Source: Thysanoteuthis rhombus | Lineage: Eukaryota; Mollusca; Cephalopoda; Oegopsida; Thysanoteuthidae | Length of the DNA stretch: 64,000 bases | Direction: 5' to 3' | NCBI GenBank assembly: GCA_963457665.1 | Contig: OY735231.1 | Location: forward strand, 37,496,906 to 37,560,905 | Part shown: piece by piece, positions 33,131-46,322 of the stretch | Layout: each line of letters begins with the position of its first letter | Numbering within the stretch: the first letter of the stretch is position 1 | Notes under the pieces: generated by a model | What the model was told of the DNA's origin: nothing | The model's input: the letters and a program-made list of their open reading frames with translations, nothing else | Database searches by the model: none | Program-made: the position numbers and the translations under genes

Positions 33131-35354
33131 TATATTTATTTCAACAAACAGATGGAAATATAAATTGTTTCTTCTTTTGATTCCAAAATCCAAAATAACA
33201 TTAAAATCTTTTTATACGAAACACTTTTTCTCATCAAATGATATCTTATTTGTTTTTGTGACTGTTTTTTTTTTTTAAAATTGTGTTAAAGTTTGAATAA
33301 ACAGAAAATAGATTTTTGTCGAAATCTTTCTTCAGAAAATTTTAGGAGAAAAATATATAAATAAATATTTTCATTATCAATATTACTGAAAGTAAGGTTT
33401 ATTAACATTTTTTTTAGTAAGACAATAACTTCCAGAAAATTTAATTCACAAAAGAATTCATTGCTATTTAAAAAATAAATATATCAATTAGATAAATAGT
33501 TTTATCATTAAACAAACAAACAAATAAATAAATAGACATGAAATACTCTTTCATTCTTTTGGTGTGAATTGATGATATGTCAGTTAAGACCATGAAATTT
33601 CACAAGAAAGCAACTTGATTTATTTTTATATACAGATTCAAGCTGAAATTTGATGATAGTCCAAACTTATAACACACTGAATGAGAAGTTACAGTGGAAA
33701 GAAAACTGAAAATTTTTTAAAGGAAAAATGCTGTTCCTTGCATGCAACCATACAGAATAAAATCTTTAAGGACTGCATAAAATTAAACAACATAAATCCC
33801 CCTGTTTCTTCTTTTCTTCTATCTTTCTCAAACAGAACAATCAATTTATTGTAAAACCTTGGGGACAGATTTATGTTGAAAACAAGATGGTTGTAGGCCA
33901 CAGGAAGAGAGGTGCAAAAAGAGATGGAAAAAAAGGCTATTAGCTAAACATATATTCTGGCAGTGAATTAACCATCTAAGAAAAAAAAATGTTTATTACA
34001 TCCCAAATCAGTATCTCTTCCAGATTTATCTAAATATAGACACAAAATAAGGATGTAATAAAATCATATCTTCACTTCGGACTAGTGCCCTTGGGAAAGG
34101 CATGCATCCACTTCTCCTTCTAGCTGTGGGTAAATAGCAAAGGCCGTTCTGTCGATCCCAAGCATGGGTAAAGGAAGAAGGTTGGGTGTGGGACTAGCAG
34201 CTCCACCCCATAAAAATCTACTTGCTACTGAAATTGCAGCAACATTACTCAGCATGATATGGTTGCGGCCCTATACTCCACAAGGAGACTATGGGGAAAA
34301 AAAATTATATCTGAAAATACTCAGACAATAAACCCAACTGAAAACAGTCAGCTGGATTGGATAAAATTTTGATGAATTTTTTGATCAAACACTCAAAACA
34401 TTGGGGAAAATTCATTCAGTTATTGAATTGAGAAGAAAAGCAAAGCAAAGCAAATTACTTAACCAAATAATTAAATCACTAAAACAAGGGTTCTTTATTG
34501 CATGCAACCCAGTTTAAAAATAGGCTTATCCACATTAAAAAAAAAAAAATGGCTGTCCCCATGAGGTTTCTGCTATTGAAACCGAGATAATTTTCTAAAT
34601 TCAATCATTCCAATCTTTGATCGTCCAAAATTAGGTTACCAAACCAAAGTCCAACCAATCCTTGTCATACAGGATTTTAATATTTTCAAAATCCGGTTAG
34701 AAATTCTTAAATCTTGAAAGACTTGCAACTCAAAAAACATCCAATGACAAAAACTGCTATAGTTATGCAATTTCATGTGTTATGCAATAGAAGCCAAGGG
34801 GAGATAACTGGCCAGTGTCTGTAGATGTTACTGCTAGTAGATTTTGAACGGAGAGTGCTTATAAGAAATTCTGATGTAAAACAGAACAGCAAGAAGATGA
34901 CCAAATTGTCTCTTCTCTATCAGTTCTTTTGAACTCTGCTCAAAACTGGATTAAAAAAAAAAGTCAAAATAACTGACTTTTTATTCCACGTGACAAATCT
35001 GTCATCATTTCTTTACTGTTCATGTTAGAACTGTAACCAGTCAAGACATACAGTGACAATGTATGATACTAACGTATCATAATTCCTCCCTCTGTCTTAT
35101 GAAAAAAATATTCATAAAATGAACATTTTCTTTGTCATTTTCATTAGGATGTTATTTGCAAACAACCTGTTTTTTTTTTCATCTGTAGGTAATATCTTTG
35201 TTCCCACGGATGGACAGACCATTGGATACTTCTGTGGGGAGGGAAATGTGAAGAGGAACTTGTTTTCTTCTATCTCACTGCAGTTATGTGAGTTTTTTGC
35301 ATAAATGATAATTTCAGCCTTAAGTCATAGTAATATCATCTTGGTTTACTTATC
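33131..35354. other. Noncoding with one G+C-richer dispersed fragment
   Basis: At 34075-34290 a G+C-richer segment begins CACTTCGGACTAGTGCCCTT. A decayed relative begins near 58074 (CACTTCAGACTAATTCCCTT), so it is probably an unnamed interspersed repeat. A short word set at 34307-34350 (CTGAAAATACTCAGACAATA) recurs at 36130-36172. Nothing else is recognised. Confidence 0.4.
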
Positions 35355-35500
35355 GTTAGATGAAACCTTGTCAACCATTATTAATTTTTGACTAGTCTCT
35401 CTTTCATCTTAATTTCAGTTGCTTTTTCCTCCCCCTCTACTCGGACTGTCAGTCAATGACACTGAGTAAACGGAGCAGTTTGGAAATGATACGTTTAAGA
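35355..35500 (-). mobile_element. SINE tail and body, - orientation
   Basis: Read on the - strand it contains TCAGTTTAC-like body words, then ACTGAAATTAAGATGAAAGA, and ends TAATGGTTGACAAGG. The same tail is found in the + copy that follows, so the two form an inverted pair. Confidence 0.6.
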
Positions 35501-35517
35501 TCTGACAACCATAAAAT

Positions 35518-35728
35518 GTCTGGTAGCTCAGTTGGTAGAGCAGTTGCCATATATAGGGAGGCTTCGTGAGGTAAAAGAGATGAGAGCTCAAGTCTCACCT
35601 AGAGCCTTTTCTTTACTTCTGTTCTGCACTATATACTCACTGTTTTCGACTGTTAGTCTTCTGAAGTTGCAAAGAAGAGCAACTGAAATTAAGATGAAAG
35701 AAATACTAGTAAAAAATCAAAAATAGTT
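35518..35728 (+). mobile_element. tRNA-derived SINE, well preserved head
   Basis: The A box region TAGCTCAGTTGGTAGAGCAG (35524-35543) and the B box region GAGCTCAAGTCTCACC (35584-35599) are close to tRNA consensus. A body (TATACTCACTG...GAAGTTGC) and the tail AATTAAGATGAAAGAAATAC follow. The tRNA-like head lacks a complete acceptor stem and is joined to SINE body, so it is not a tRNA gene. tRNA-derived SINEs are known from cephalopods. Confidence 0.8.
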
Positions 35729-36069
35729 CAGTAGAAGCTGTTTGTTACACTGTTTTTTGACTCTGTCCTAAAAGAGAATCATTTAGAAATTTCAAAGACA
35801 TCCTCTCCCCAAATGAAGAATTATGTTAAAAAAAAGAAGAAAAACAATGATATGATCTGGATAAATAATATATGTAAGTTTGGTTTTTGAGTTGAAAACA
35901 AAAACAATGATGTCAATTGACTAGTCTTATGGTAGAAATAAGAAAACACTTCATCATTTCTTCGTACTCACATCTCAAGAGTCTTAAAAAGGGAAATACT
36001 ATTCTCTTTTTTTTCCCTATTTAAAATTCTAGCAATGTAAATTGTTAAAATGATTTTCCAGCACAAGAC
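35729..36069. other. Noncoding, nothing recognised
   Basis: A+T-rich sequence leading into a microsatellite. Confidence 0.4.
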
Positions 36070-36076
36070 TATGTAG

Positions 36077-36091
36077 GTATGTGTGTGTGTG

Positions 36092-36127
<36 letters not shown>

Positions 36128-36129
36128 TA
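36077..36129. repeat. (GT)n(TA)n microsatellite
   Basis: GTGTGT passes directly into TATATA, interrupted once by ATGTATA. Confidence 0.9.
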
Positions 36130-36184
36130 CCTGAAAATATTCTGACAATAAACACAACTGATAACTGTAGGTAAACAATAAGTC

Positions 36185-36420
36185 TGTAGTCTAATGACGA
36201 AAAAAAATATTCATTTTATACAACAAATATGTATTTTTCAACATAATCTCCTTCCTTGTTGATGCACTTGACCCAATACTTTCCCATTAATCATAGATCA
36301 AATATCATACAATGAAAAGTTCAGATCAAAATTCATTTAATGACTGCATCAGGCTACAGACTTGTTGATCCGCCTTCATGATTATGGAGGAGGAGTCAAT
36401 GTGAAGACCAGTTTTTTTTA
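36185..36420 (-). pseudogene. Mariner-type transposase remnant (C-terminal end)
   Basis: On the - strand, 36287 down to 36219 reads in frame MGKYWVKCINKEGDYVEKYI followed by three residues and TAA (36216-36218). This matches the usual end of mariner transposases (WxKCIxxxGDYFE-like). The region above it to about 36420 is frame-broken. The flanking T/A-run ends may be part of the element's terminus. No intact catalytic region is present. Confidence 0.65.
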
Positions 36421-38907
36421 AAATAATTTTTTATTTTTGTGACATGTTTTGCTTTTGAGAAGCTTTTATGAACTTGTCAAAAATGAAACATGCCACAAAA
36501 AAAAAAATCATCTAAAAAAAAAAAAACTTGGTTTCTACATTGTCTCTTTCTTCATAATCACATTGTCAGATAAATCCTATCCAGTCGAACACCATATATA
36601 TACATTTGCCAGATTGTTTTTCATAGAAAAACAAAGGCATCAGTTACAATTGAAGACTGTCAAAATTGCTGACTCTTAATCTTCATCTTCTGAGATGTTG
36701 TTCTCTGATCTCATTCCGATTTTAACTTTTGAATGGTTCTTGAGAGATGTGCAAATCAAAGAATGCCCTAGAAGAGAGTTTAGGACTGGAGGAAGAGAGA
36801 GAGAGAGAGAGGGGGAGAGAGAGAGAGAGATGCTAAATGCTGTATCTGATACAGGGAGAGAGGAGGCAATGGATGTCTAACAACATTGCCATATAGCAAG
36901 AAGAAACAACAACAATTCTTATGTCTTAAAACCTTTTTTCTTTATAAGAAGAGAATAGGAGCAGAAAATGTTTTTATTTTTTAAAAATCAGAATCTCTTT
37001 ATTTTTTCTGATAAAGATATACCCCACCTTTCTAAAAAAAAAAAAAAAAAAAACGAAAAAAGAATAGATATTTATCATTTATATTATTAATTCTTTTCCA
37101 CTTAAAATTTTTGTCTTGTTTTGGTGCAATTGTATGATTTGATAAATTTAAGAAAAAAAATAGTATTTTAAAAATTTCGAATGGTGGGAGATGTTGAGAT
37201 ATCATACCAATTAACCCTGGTAATAATATTACATTGTTTTTTTTTATTTTGAAAGCAATGTGGTGTGTGTATATAACAGTATCAGTCAGATGTTTCATGA
37301 GCAAAGAAATAGATTTGAATCATTCGTGCCAATGCATTTGAATTTTATATAATAATAGTGTTTTAGAAAAAAAGATTTGTTTTTATCAAAAGATATCAAA
37401 ATTATAATTTACAATATTCTTGATTGTAATTTCATTTAATTTTTTTCTGAGGTTAAAAGAAATGTTATGGAGAGGTGCAGCATATTCTCCAGAAGAATAT
37501 CATTTATTTTCATATTAAGTATATGAAGTAGAACCATTTCTTTTATACAATTTTATCTTTATTTTTTTTCTAAATAGAGAAAAATTATTTATTCCATCCG
37601 TAAACAACAAACAAAAACTTTAAAATGTTTGCATCAGACTTTACATTAAATTATATTGAAATGAGTCCATTTTGTGTTTTTGTTGTTATTGAATGGAAAA
37701 AAAATTATATATAGAATACTCGATAGAAGTGATTGATTGGGTTTCTGTATACATATATACATATACATATATATTATGAGAATATATATCTATATACATA
37801 TACATATACATGAAAGTTTTAGTAAATTTAATTTGTTCTTCAAAGGAGGGGAGAAATGAAATTGTTTAGAAATATAAATTGCATCCCTCTGTTATTGCAT
37901 ACAATTCCTTGTTCCAAAATATCTTTACTAGAATGGTGTTACGTGCCTGGGCGTCTTTTACTCTGTGAAAGGTTTTAGTTGCATGAAGGAAATAAAAGTG
38001 CAATTACTAGTTGTAAAGAGAGAATAAAAACAGAAAGGAATAAAGGGAGATAAATCTTCCATTTTATATTCACACGTTATTTTTTTAAGCAGACGATTTC
38101 AATCTTGCAACATTAACAAAGGGGAAAAAGCCAACATAGAACATCAGAAGAGAAAGAATTGAAAAAAATATCATTAGTGACTTCATGTTTATTTTACTTA
38201 AAACATCTTTGAAATTCAAGATACGATAATTTATATTTAGTATCTTTGTCTAAAATGGGAAAGATAATAAAATTATGTAATTTCATATAATATTAATGTT
38301 GAGAGAATGAAATTTGAACTTTAATTGAAGGATTTTATTTTCCTTCTTCTGTTAAATAATATTTATTGATTGTTATATTTTTAAAAATATCCTTTTATAT
38401 CTGTTATTATATATTTAAAAAAAGGGCAGTTTCTTATTGAATATTAATTATTCTCATAAATTTGATTTTGAAAATTATAATTTTCGCATATTTTTCAAAG
38501 CAATGTATAATTGAACAGGATATTTCTGGAAAGTTTCATTTTGAAATTGAAAACTATTTTGAAATACCAATTTTGATATTATTATTATTATTATTATTAT
38601 TTTTTCCACAGTTCGGTAAAACAAATCTTATTTATACCTTCAGACTTCTAAATCCTGGTATAAAAATGACAAGGTTTTCAGATACACCTATTCATATTCA
38701 AGGATACATGAGTATTTATTCTATAGATGTATTTAAACTTTATTTGCCAACTGATTACAAATAATTAACATTTAAAGACAAACACTTGTCATCTCAGCTG
38801 TCATACATGCTTATAAATACTTGCAGTATTCAATTATCAAACACACTATTCAAATGCATACACTCAGTATTTGCCAAATACCCAATGTAAAAACATAATA
38901 TCTGTGA

Positions 38908-38939
<32 letters not shown>

Positions 38940-39239
38940 TTTTTTTATCAAATGTACTGGATATGAAGTGTATTTTTCAGAGACACACACAGTTTGATAG
39001 ACGTAGTGATACTGCTATTGGTTTTCAAATTGATAACCAACCAACAAAACTCAACAGAGAAATAGAAAAATAAACAAATCCATTTAGTATTAACATAAAG
39101 ATAGACAAGCTTTGATTTTTTTCTTCTTTGCAAGAACAAAGGATCTGTGGGTAAGCAGGGAACATATTAAAACTAGAAAACTTAGTTGGCATTAAACATG
39201 ACTGTTTGCAGTAATTGGCACAATGCAACACCATCTCAA
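36421..39239. other. Noncoding with microsatellites
   Basis: Contains a (GA)n run at about 36790-36830, a (TA)/(CATA) tract at about 37748-37812, an ATT triplet run at about 38577-38600 and (TA)n at about 38908-38934. No exon or named transposon is recognised. Confidence 0.45.
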
Positions 39240-40352
39240 TCCTGAAATTGTAATAAAAATAATGATGATAATAATAATAGTAGTAGTATTAATTATAATA
39301 ATGGTAGTGGTAATAGCGATGGTAGTGGCTTCCAAACTGACTTATTTGTGAAGTTTTTCATATCATTTAATTTTTTTTCTCAATCTCTTTTTGAAAAATG
39401 AAAAAAAATGCTTTTTATTTAAAACAAAAAGCAAAAAAAATAGATAAATGAATGAAATAAAAATAAAATAAAAAAAGATTGATCTGTTTCTCTCCTTTTT
39501 GCACTTTGTGTTTTTCTTGTGTTAAATCTTTGGAGAGTTGTGTATATACTTCTTTTTCTGACTCCTCCAGAAGAGAGTTCCAAGATGGAAATGGTGAAAA
39601 TTTGAATAGAAAAGTCAGTCAGTCAGCCTGATGTCAGTCCTGCTGCTCATTCACTTGATGCATCATCAAATGCGGTTTTGTTACAAAGAACAAAACTGGA
39701 ATTTGTCCATTATTATACACTTAGAGACATCAGAGGGAGATAATCTAGAAGGTTTGCCGGTGAAACAATGGCCCAACAAAAACACTGCATAGCCCAGCTC
39801 GACTCTGTTTCAAAAGAGAAAGAGCATTCTTTATAACATGTTAGCATTTTGATGCCTTCGCCATCAAATAATTATAGTAATTGTAATAACAATGACAAAA
39901 TTAGAAATGAGAAGAAGAATAGTATTTGTTGTAATAATAATAGTAATAAAATGATAATATTAATAATGATAGTAATAATAATAATAATGCTAATGTTAAT
40001 AAAATAATGATAATGATAATAATAAAAAAAGAGAATGAATGGCAACGGAATTTTAATAAATGAATAAATTAATGGATAAATTAAAGAAAACAAGAATACA
40101 TTACAAAAATAATAATAATAATAAATAACAAAGATGTGTGACATTTTTAAAGTTTTTCTTTTAGAAAGTAAGAAAAAATGGATCAGAATTCAAAAGGATA
40201 ACTGATAGGAGAAAAGAAAAAGTTATAAATTATAAAAAAAAAAAAACACTCATTTATGTCGAACAACAGGTTAGTGAAAAGTAACACCCAATGCAGAGAG
40301 AAAGGAAAAAAATCAGACAAAGTTTTATTTACTTTTTTTTCTTAGGTTGTTG

Positions 40353-40373
40353 GTAGGAGGGGGGGGGAGGGGG
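40353..40373 (+). other. G-rich tract with quadruplex potential
   Basis: A run of GG, then nine or more G, then five G separated by single A or T bases lies in an otherwise A+T-rich region. Confidence 0.4.
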
Positions 40374-41795
40374 TATTTGATGGTGTTTAATAATTTTTTT
40401 TTTTTGTTGCTGTTGTGGAAGGGAGGTATGGTGTGTCTTTTTTTTAAAGTGTGACATTTTGCCATTTAAACTTGTTTTTTTGAAAAAAATTCTCAGACTG
40501 GTTTTTTTTTTTTCTTGGATTTTCTCTTCTTTCCTTTGAAATAAGATTCTATTTCTGTTATTTTTTTTAAAAAGAGTTTTTATTTGTTTTTTTGTGGCTT
40601 TTATAATTTTGCAATTTCGATTGCAGTATTTTTTCTAAAAAAAAATTAAAATAACCCAAAAGATAACAACAAGAGGGAAGGAAAAAAACAGAAATATTAA
40701 AACATAATAAATAATAATAACATTATCATTATTATTACAATACTGTTGCTTTTTATTAGAAACACACCTTGAGCCGGGAGTATGTTGTAGGCTTCCTCGC
40801 CGTCATCAGCATCACCATTGTGGTCAAGGGAGTGGGGAAGGGGGGTCAATCTAGTTCATTGCCAGTAAGAGAAACTTTACAAAATACCAGCAGTGAAAAC
40901 TCAACAAAAAAATTCACAGGAGTTGATGTCTAGTTGGTTTTCAGGAGGCACAGGCAGATGAATCAAAAAATTTCACAGTAGAAGAACTTGTAGTAGTGGT
41001 TGTAGTGGTAGTAGTAATAATAATTGTGGTGTAGCAGCAGATAAAAATGGTAACAGTTGTTGGTGATGGCAGCAGAAGTAGAAGGAAAATAGTTAGTAGC
41101 CATTGGTCAATAATGGAAACCTTGGTAGTAGTGGTAGGAGGAGGAGATTGACAGTGATGGCAAAGAAAATGCTGACAACGGCACAAAAAAACAAATATGG
41201 ATCTTCTTTATCTTCATCATCATCTTCATCATCATCATCATCATCATCATTTTCTTCTTCTTCTTCTTTTTCATCTTCTTCTTCTTCTTTTTCATCTTCT
41301 CAATGTAGTTGCTGTTGTTTTTGTTGTAGGTGGAAGTGCTTTATTGTGCGTCTTTAATTTTTTTTTTCACTAAAAATTCTTTTTGTTTATTTTTTCTTTT
41401 TTTCCAGAGAACATTTTTCAATTTTTTTGTTTGTAACCCATGACAATTGTTTTGGGTAAATAGAAAGAGAGGGTAGCATTTGCTTTGGTTTGGTTGGGTA
41501 GGAAGGTAAGTAAAGGGAAAAGAAGGTAATATTTTTGGACTTTTTTTTTTTTTGCAGTAATGGGTTGAGATTGAACTGGCTCCATCTGATCTAAGCCTCA
41601 TCCACTTTAAACTTAAAAATCTTGATCAACAAGTAAAACCAATGCAACACCAAGCATGAGAAACATAGTGATAGACAAAGATGCAAAGAATTTTGTAAAA
41701 ACAATATTTCCTTTGTTTTTATACACTTTGAGCGAATTCCATCTACTTTTGAAACGAAAGATGTAGCAGGAAAAATCAAGAAAGTTTTCAGACCT

Positions 41796-41800
<5 letters not shown>

Positions 41801-41840
<40 letters not shown>

Positions 41841-41841
41841 T

Positions 41842-41872
<31 letters not shown>
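41801..41872. repeat. (TA)n and (GA)n microsatellite
   Basis: Long alternating TA with a few interruptions, ending in AGAGAGAGAGAGA. Confidence 0.9.
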
Positions 41873-41873
<1 letters not shown>

Positions 41874-44190
41874 AGATTGAGGGATAGCAAGGTTTTCTAT
41901 AGCCTAAATCTATTGTTAGATCAATTTTGTGAGTGGCAAGGCTTAGGCGAAGTTTATATATCTCATTTGTACTACAAAAAATTCTACATTACTATTAATT
42001 TCAGTTTCAGATTTAGTTGATACTTTAAATTACAGAAGTTTTTACTAACTCATGTACAATTAATGTGTTTCACTCAAAATACATTTTAAATGCATTTTTA
42101 TGTATAGTAATATTTTTAGTAAAGGATAAGATGATTCTCTTATGCCTGTCTGTTATTGAAGTGTATATAATCATTTTTTTTTTTACTAATATAGAGAATG
42201 TTTATTTAGTATTTATATTAAGAATGCTACCGGATTTCATTTATTTGTAAATTTTGACTTGAATTTGTTTTATTATGTATATGATATCTTTGACTTACTT
42301 GAACATATTTGCTCTTGGTTATGAAGAAATTTGAAAATTCCTCCAATATTTTTAGCTCTAAAATGAAGTTTGCTTCTCAATATTTGAAAGTCTAATTAAT
42401 AAAAAAGAATCCTAAAAAAATAGGAATTCTTCTTGAATTGAAAAAAAAAAATGATTTATATGCCTGGTGTTGTGGTCATGGTCAAGCAGTTTTGATGCAA
42501 GATTTATTTGTATACATATATAAATATATATATATGTATATATATTTTTTTTACATGAAAAAAAATCCTAATATTTGTTAATCTTCAAACAATTCTTGAA
42601 GGCATCCAGATTATCACAGTTTTTTTGAGTATCACTGCTATTGTCAGGTGGGTAATGGGATTGGGAGGTCACACACCTCACCACCAGACTCTCATACAGT
42701 GAAATTCTTTTTTTAAAAGTTTTCTTTTTTGGGGAGGAAAAAAAAAAAATTAAAAAAAAGATAAAAATAAAAAATAAATAAAAATGTTAAACAATTTTAT
42801 TTTTTTTGAATTTTAAATTCTTAACATACTAACAATGATAGGATGGGAAAAAGTAATTATTTTAAAAGAATTTTTTTCTTCTTCATTATTGTGACAGTAT
42901 TTATCTCTGAGGTGGTGGTGGCTTAGGTGGTGATGATGGTGGTGGTAGTAACAGTTATTCTCGGATAGGAAAGGAATAGACTAATAATGGGCATTGAGTG
43001 AATGGGTCACATTTCAATATTTTCCTTTTTTTGTGTTTTTTGTCTTTTTCTTTTTAAATCTGATTGTGGGTCGGAGTGGGGTGAAAAGTGGAAAGAGTTT
43101 ATGTTCTTGTTGTAATAACCAACATATGAAGAGTAAAAGACAACTCCAGCACAGCCGATAGCACCAGAAAAATCCTTTTTTCTTCTTCTTCTTCTTCTTC
43201 ATCATCTCTAAGACTCCATTCATTCCTTCCTTAGTTTTTAAATCATTTTACTTTCTTCCTTATCATTCTTCCCTTCCTTCTAACTTGACGCCATCATCTA
43301 GTTAACCTCATCATTCTAATAATTAGGCAGCCAGCTCATCATTATCGTTATAATTATAGCAGTTGTGGTGGTGGAGGTGGTGGAGGTGGTTAGAACAGGT
43401 TTTTTTTTTTTTGACAAATTGGCTGCACTGGTAGAAAATAGAAACAATTTATGTTTGTCTTTCCATGTTCTTTCTTCTGTCTGTTAAAATCTTTAAAAAA
43501 AAAAAAGAAAAAAGAAAAAGGATTCTGATCTTTAAAAATTAGTTCTTGATTTTTTTTTTTGCTGTAGTTTCTTCACTATGTTGTTGTAATTTCTTTTCAA
43601 AATTTTTTTTTTTTCAAATGTTGTTCCTTAATAAAGAAATTGACGATGGGAATTTGAAAATTTTTTTGTTTTGAAAAATTCTTTATCATTATTCTTTTAA
43701 TTTCTTTTTTTTTCCAAGTCGATCTTCAAATACTTTGTTTGTTGTTTGAGTTTTAATTCTTAAAAATTTATCTTTGCTTCAGGATCTTTTTTTTCTCCTG
43801 CAACTTTTTCATTGTTAGGTATTTTTCTTTTTTGCCTGAGCCCAAACGTCAGTATCATTTTCAGCATTATCAACATCATCGTCATATAATCCGTTTGCAT
43901 CCTCCTTCACATCGTCATCATCGTCAACATGAACATCATTCATCATTGGGAAAGGTGAGATAAACTCTCTTCTTGGCTGGATACATATTGTACATCCATA
44001 ATCGCTGCCATTTTAGGAACGAACTCAGGGTGGAATAACACACCATGGAATTTGAATGCATCTGAGAAGTCATTGTATAATACACCAAGTATCAGTTCAG
44101 CATTGTCATCATCATCATCATCATCATCATCATCAACATCAACATCATCATCATCATCAACATCATCATCATCATCGTCATCTCCTAGGA

Positions 44191-44399
44191 GTCAATCTTG
44201 TCTGTCAATGCAAATACACCAGCTCTGCTTTACAATGACCCTATCAAGACAGGAGGTTGAAGAACATAGTAGCCAAACTGACATTCAAGGCAATCAGCAG
44301 CACCAAAAGTTGCCTCTGCTGACACCAATCCTGCAAGAATAAAAATAAAACAAAAATTAGTGAAATAAATTAACAAAAAATAACTATTTTGACACTATG
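44191..44399. other. Noncoding, nothing recognised
   Basis: The open frame at 44052-44342 is mostly a TCA repeat translated as serine. Its C-terminal part has no recognisable motif. Confidence 0.35.
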
Positions 44400-44820
44400 T
44401 ATTGACATAATCGTCCAAAGTTGTCATTCTCATCATTAATGTCTGACTCGTTTTTTCTTTATCTCATTTTTGAGCACACCTAGAAGTAGTTGTTGTAATA
44501 GTCTTTGGTTTTTTGAATTCCTTAGAATTTTTGACTAATTTTTAGTATTTTCATTTTTGTTGTTCCTGTAATGGTAGATGTAATAGTTTCGCGTCATCCA
44601 AATTTCTTGGCTGAAGTATTGGTGTTAATTTTTGATTAGCTTTTCCTTACATCTTATTAGTGTTGTCCTAGATGTAAAAGTTGTAATTGTCTTTGTGTTT
44701 TTGAATTCCTGAGATGAAAAATTGTCATTATTGATTTTTGACTAGTTTATCTTTCATCTAATTTTGTTGTCCCTGTAGTAGTAGATGTAATAGTCTCAAG
44801 TTGTCCGAATATCTCAAATA
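44400..44820 (-). repeat. Imperfect tandem repeat of SINE-tail-like units
   Basis: TAGATGTAATAG or TAGATGTAAAAG occurs at 44575, 44669 and 44782, each preceded by a TTTTTGA(C/T)TAG(T/C)TT...TTCATCT or TTACATCT word. Earlier, less clear copies start at about 44400. The second word resembles the reverse complement of the SINE tail, so this is probably a stack of truncated SINE tails. Confidence 0.45.
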
Positions 44821-46233
44821 TGTTAAAACTCTCATTCACTCTGATGATTACATATATAACTAAAAAGAAAATACTGGTGGTAAAGGAAAACAAATGAAAA
44901 TCATCATGGTTGTATTTTAATACCAAGTGATTTTGAACACAGTTTGCATAGATAAGGTTCCAGCTTTTCTCATTTCTGTACACTGACTTTAATGCTCCCT
45001 CACTATGGATTTAGCCATTTTATTCCCAAGTAAACTACCATATTTGCCAGTGTTTAGGATGCTCTGGCCCCAAGGATGCATCCCAATTCTGATTTGCAAA
45101 ATTTTGATAAAAAAGAATGAACATAAAGTTCTCAACACTTTCATCAACATTACCAAGTTGTATCGTGGGTTGCTTAGCAACATGTAGACCACTAGATCAT
45201 CTTGACCACTTAAAGACTGCATTTTCCCTCTTTCTCTTACAATATGAAGTCACAGTAAATTGACACCTAGGCTGTTGCCAAGTACTCACAGTAGAGCTGC
45301 ACCTACACTATGATACTCCAGTTCCAGAATTCAGTCGTTGGACTACCAGTGTTTTCACCTTCATCGGAATATCCGTATCATGATCATGAATAATGACATC
45401 TGTGTTTGGAATAAAAACATGATATGAATGCAGTTTGTTCATATTGGCGACATTGTTACCATTAGTTGAAGGCTTGGTGTGCATCACACATTGTTTCAAA
45501 GCATTAATGATCATATAATGATACTTTAATATCAAGTTCTATGTTTAAATTTGTAAGAACTTATCATCACTGTTGCCTGTCATTGCTGACTCAATGCAAC
45601 ATGTTTCATCACAAAACAACTGGACGCAAATGTTTGATTATGATAGTTTTTTCATCATGAGATTTACTGGTAAACCTTTTTAACATATTACAGATTTACC
45701 ATTTTTGTCACTTAATAATGTTCCCTTGAAGTCAAGATAGTCTGAGGCAAGTGAAAATACCAGTAATATTCATATACATCTAAATTATTACTGTTTGTTG
45801 GCTTGCCTACCATAGTAACTAATATGTCAATGAATTTTTGTATTACATATATTTAAAAAAAAATCATATATGATACTTTTGTTTATTCACTATTTCATAC
45901 TAAGTATAATATATACACTTCTTTTGGATGTTGTATGCAAGAGTTCAGATCACTGTTGAGCACAGATTATTTTCTTCTGGGGCCTAGGAGATGCTTATGA
46001 AAAAGTCACACTTGGCCTTTGAGACACAGGGTAAATTCTAAAAATTGTTTTGGGAAAAATAGCATCTTAGACATCAGGAAATATGGTGAATATTTCTACT
46101 GGTAGGGAAGAAATGGATGATCAAACACCTAAGTTTGACAATAATTTTCAGTATTTAATTTATAAATTAGTTGTGCAATCAATTAGGGATTGTCACTGGT
46201 CTGGAATTAATGCAAGTGACCTTTGACAGAATT

Positions 46234-46237
<4 letters not shown>
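44821..46237. other. Noncoding, probable intron of gene 2
   Basis: No exon was recognised. The part at about 45930-46090 shares loose word order with 49490-49545 (GGGTAAATT..., AAATATGGT), suggesting another dispersed repeat. Confidence 0.35.
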
Positions 46238-46282
<45 letters not shown>

Positions 46283-46322
46283 TAGATAGATAGATAGATA
46301 TAGATATAGATATATAGATATA
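46238..46322. repeat. (TA)n and (GATA)n microsatellite
   Basis: About 20 TA units followed by GATA tetranucleotides and mixed ATAGATA words. Confidence 0.95.

Larger units (their letters stand above)
39240..44190. repeat. 5 kb tract rich in independent trinucleotide repeats
   Basis: Triplet runs of different sequence are spread through this tract: AAT/GAT types (39255-39330, 39870-40035, 40100-40130), GTA/GTG types (40975-41060), TCA and TTC types (41210-41300), GGT types (42910-42955, 43365-43392), CTT (43180-43202) and TCA/ACATCA types (43900-44180). Homopolymer T-runs are also common. The Ser-rich and Met/Lys-rich open frames here are readings of these triplets. No splice-bounded exon was recognised. 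Confidence 0.7.

Noticed and set aside
35518..35600. A functional tRNA gene
   Set aside because: A and B boxes are good, but the acceptor stem is not completed and the sequence runs into a SINE body shared with other copies.
36695..36880. Open frame with REREREGERERE
   Set aside because: Its distinctive part is a (GA)n microsatellite, with no gene context.
44052..44342. Poly-serine open frame as a gene
   Set aside because: It is a TCA microsatellite in one frame. Another frame over the same bases reads poly-histidine, and there are no splice signals.
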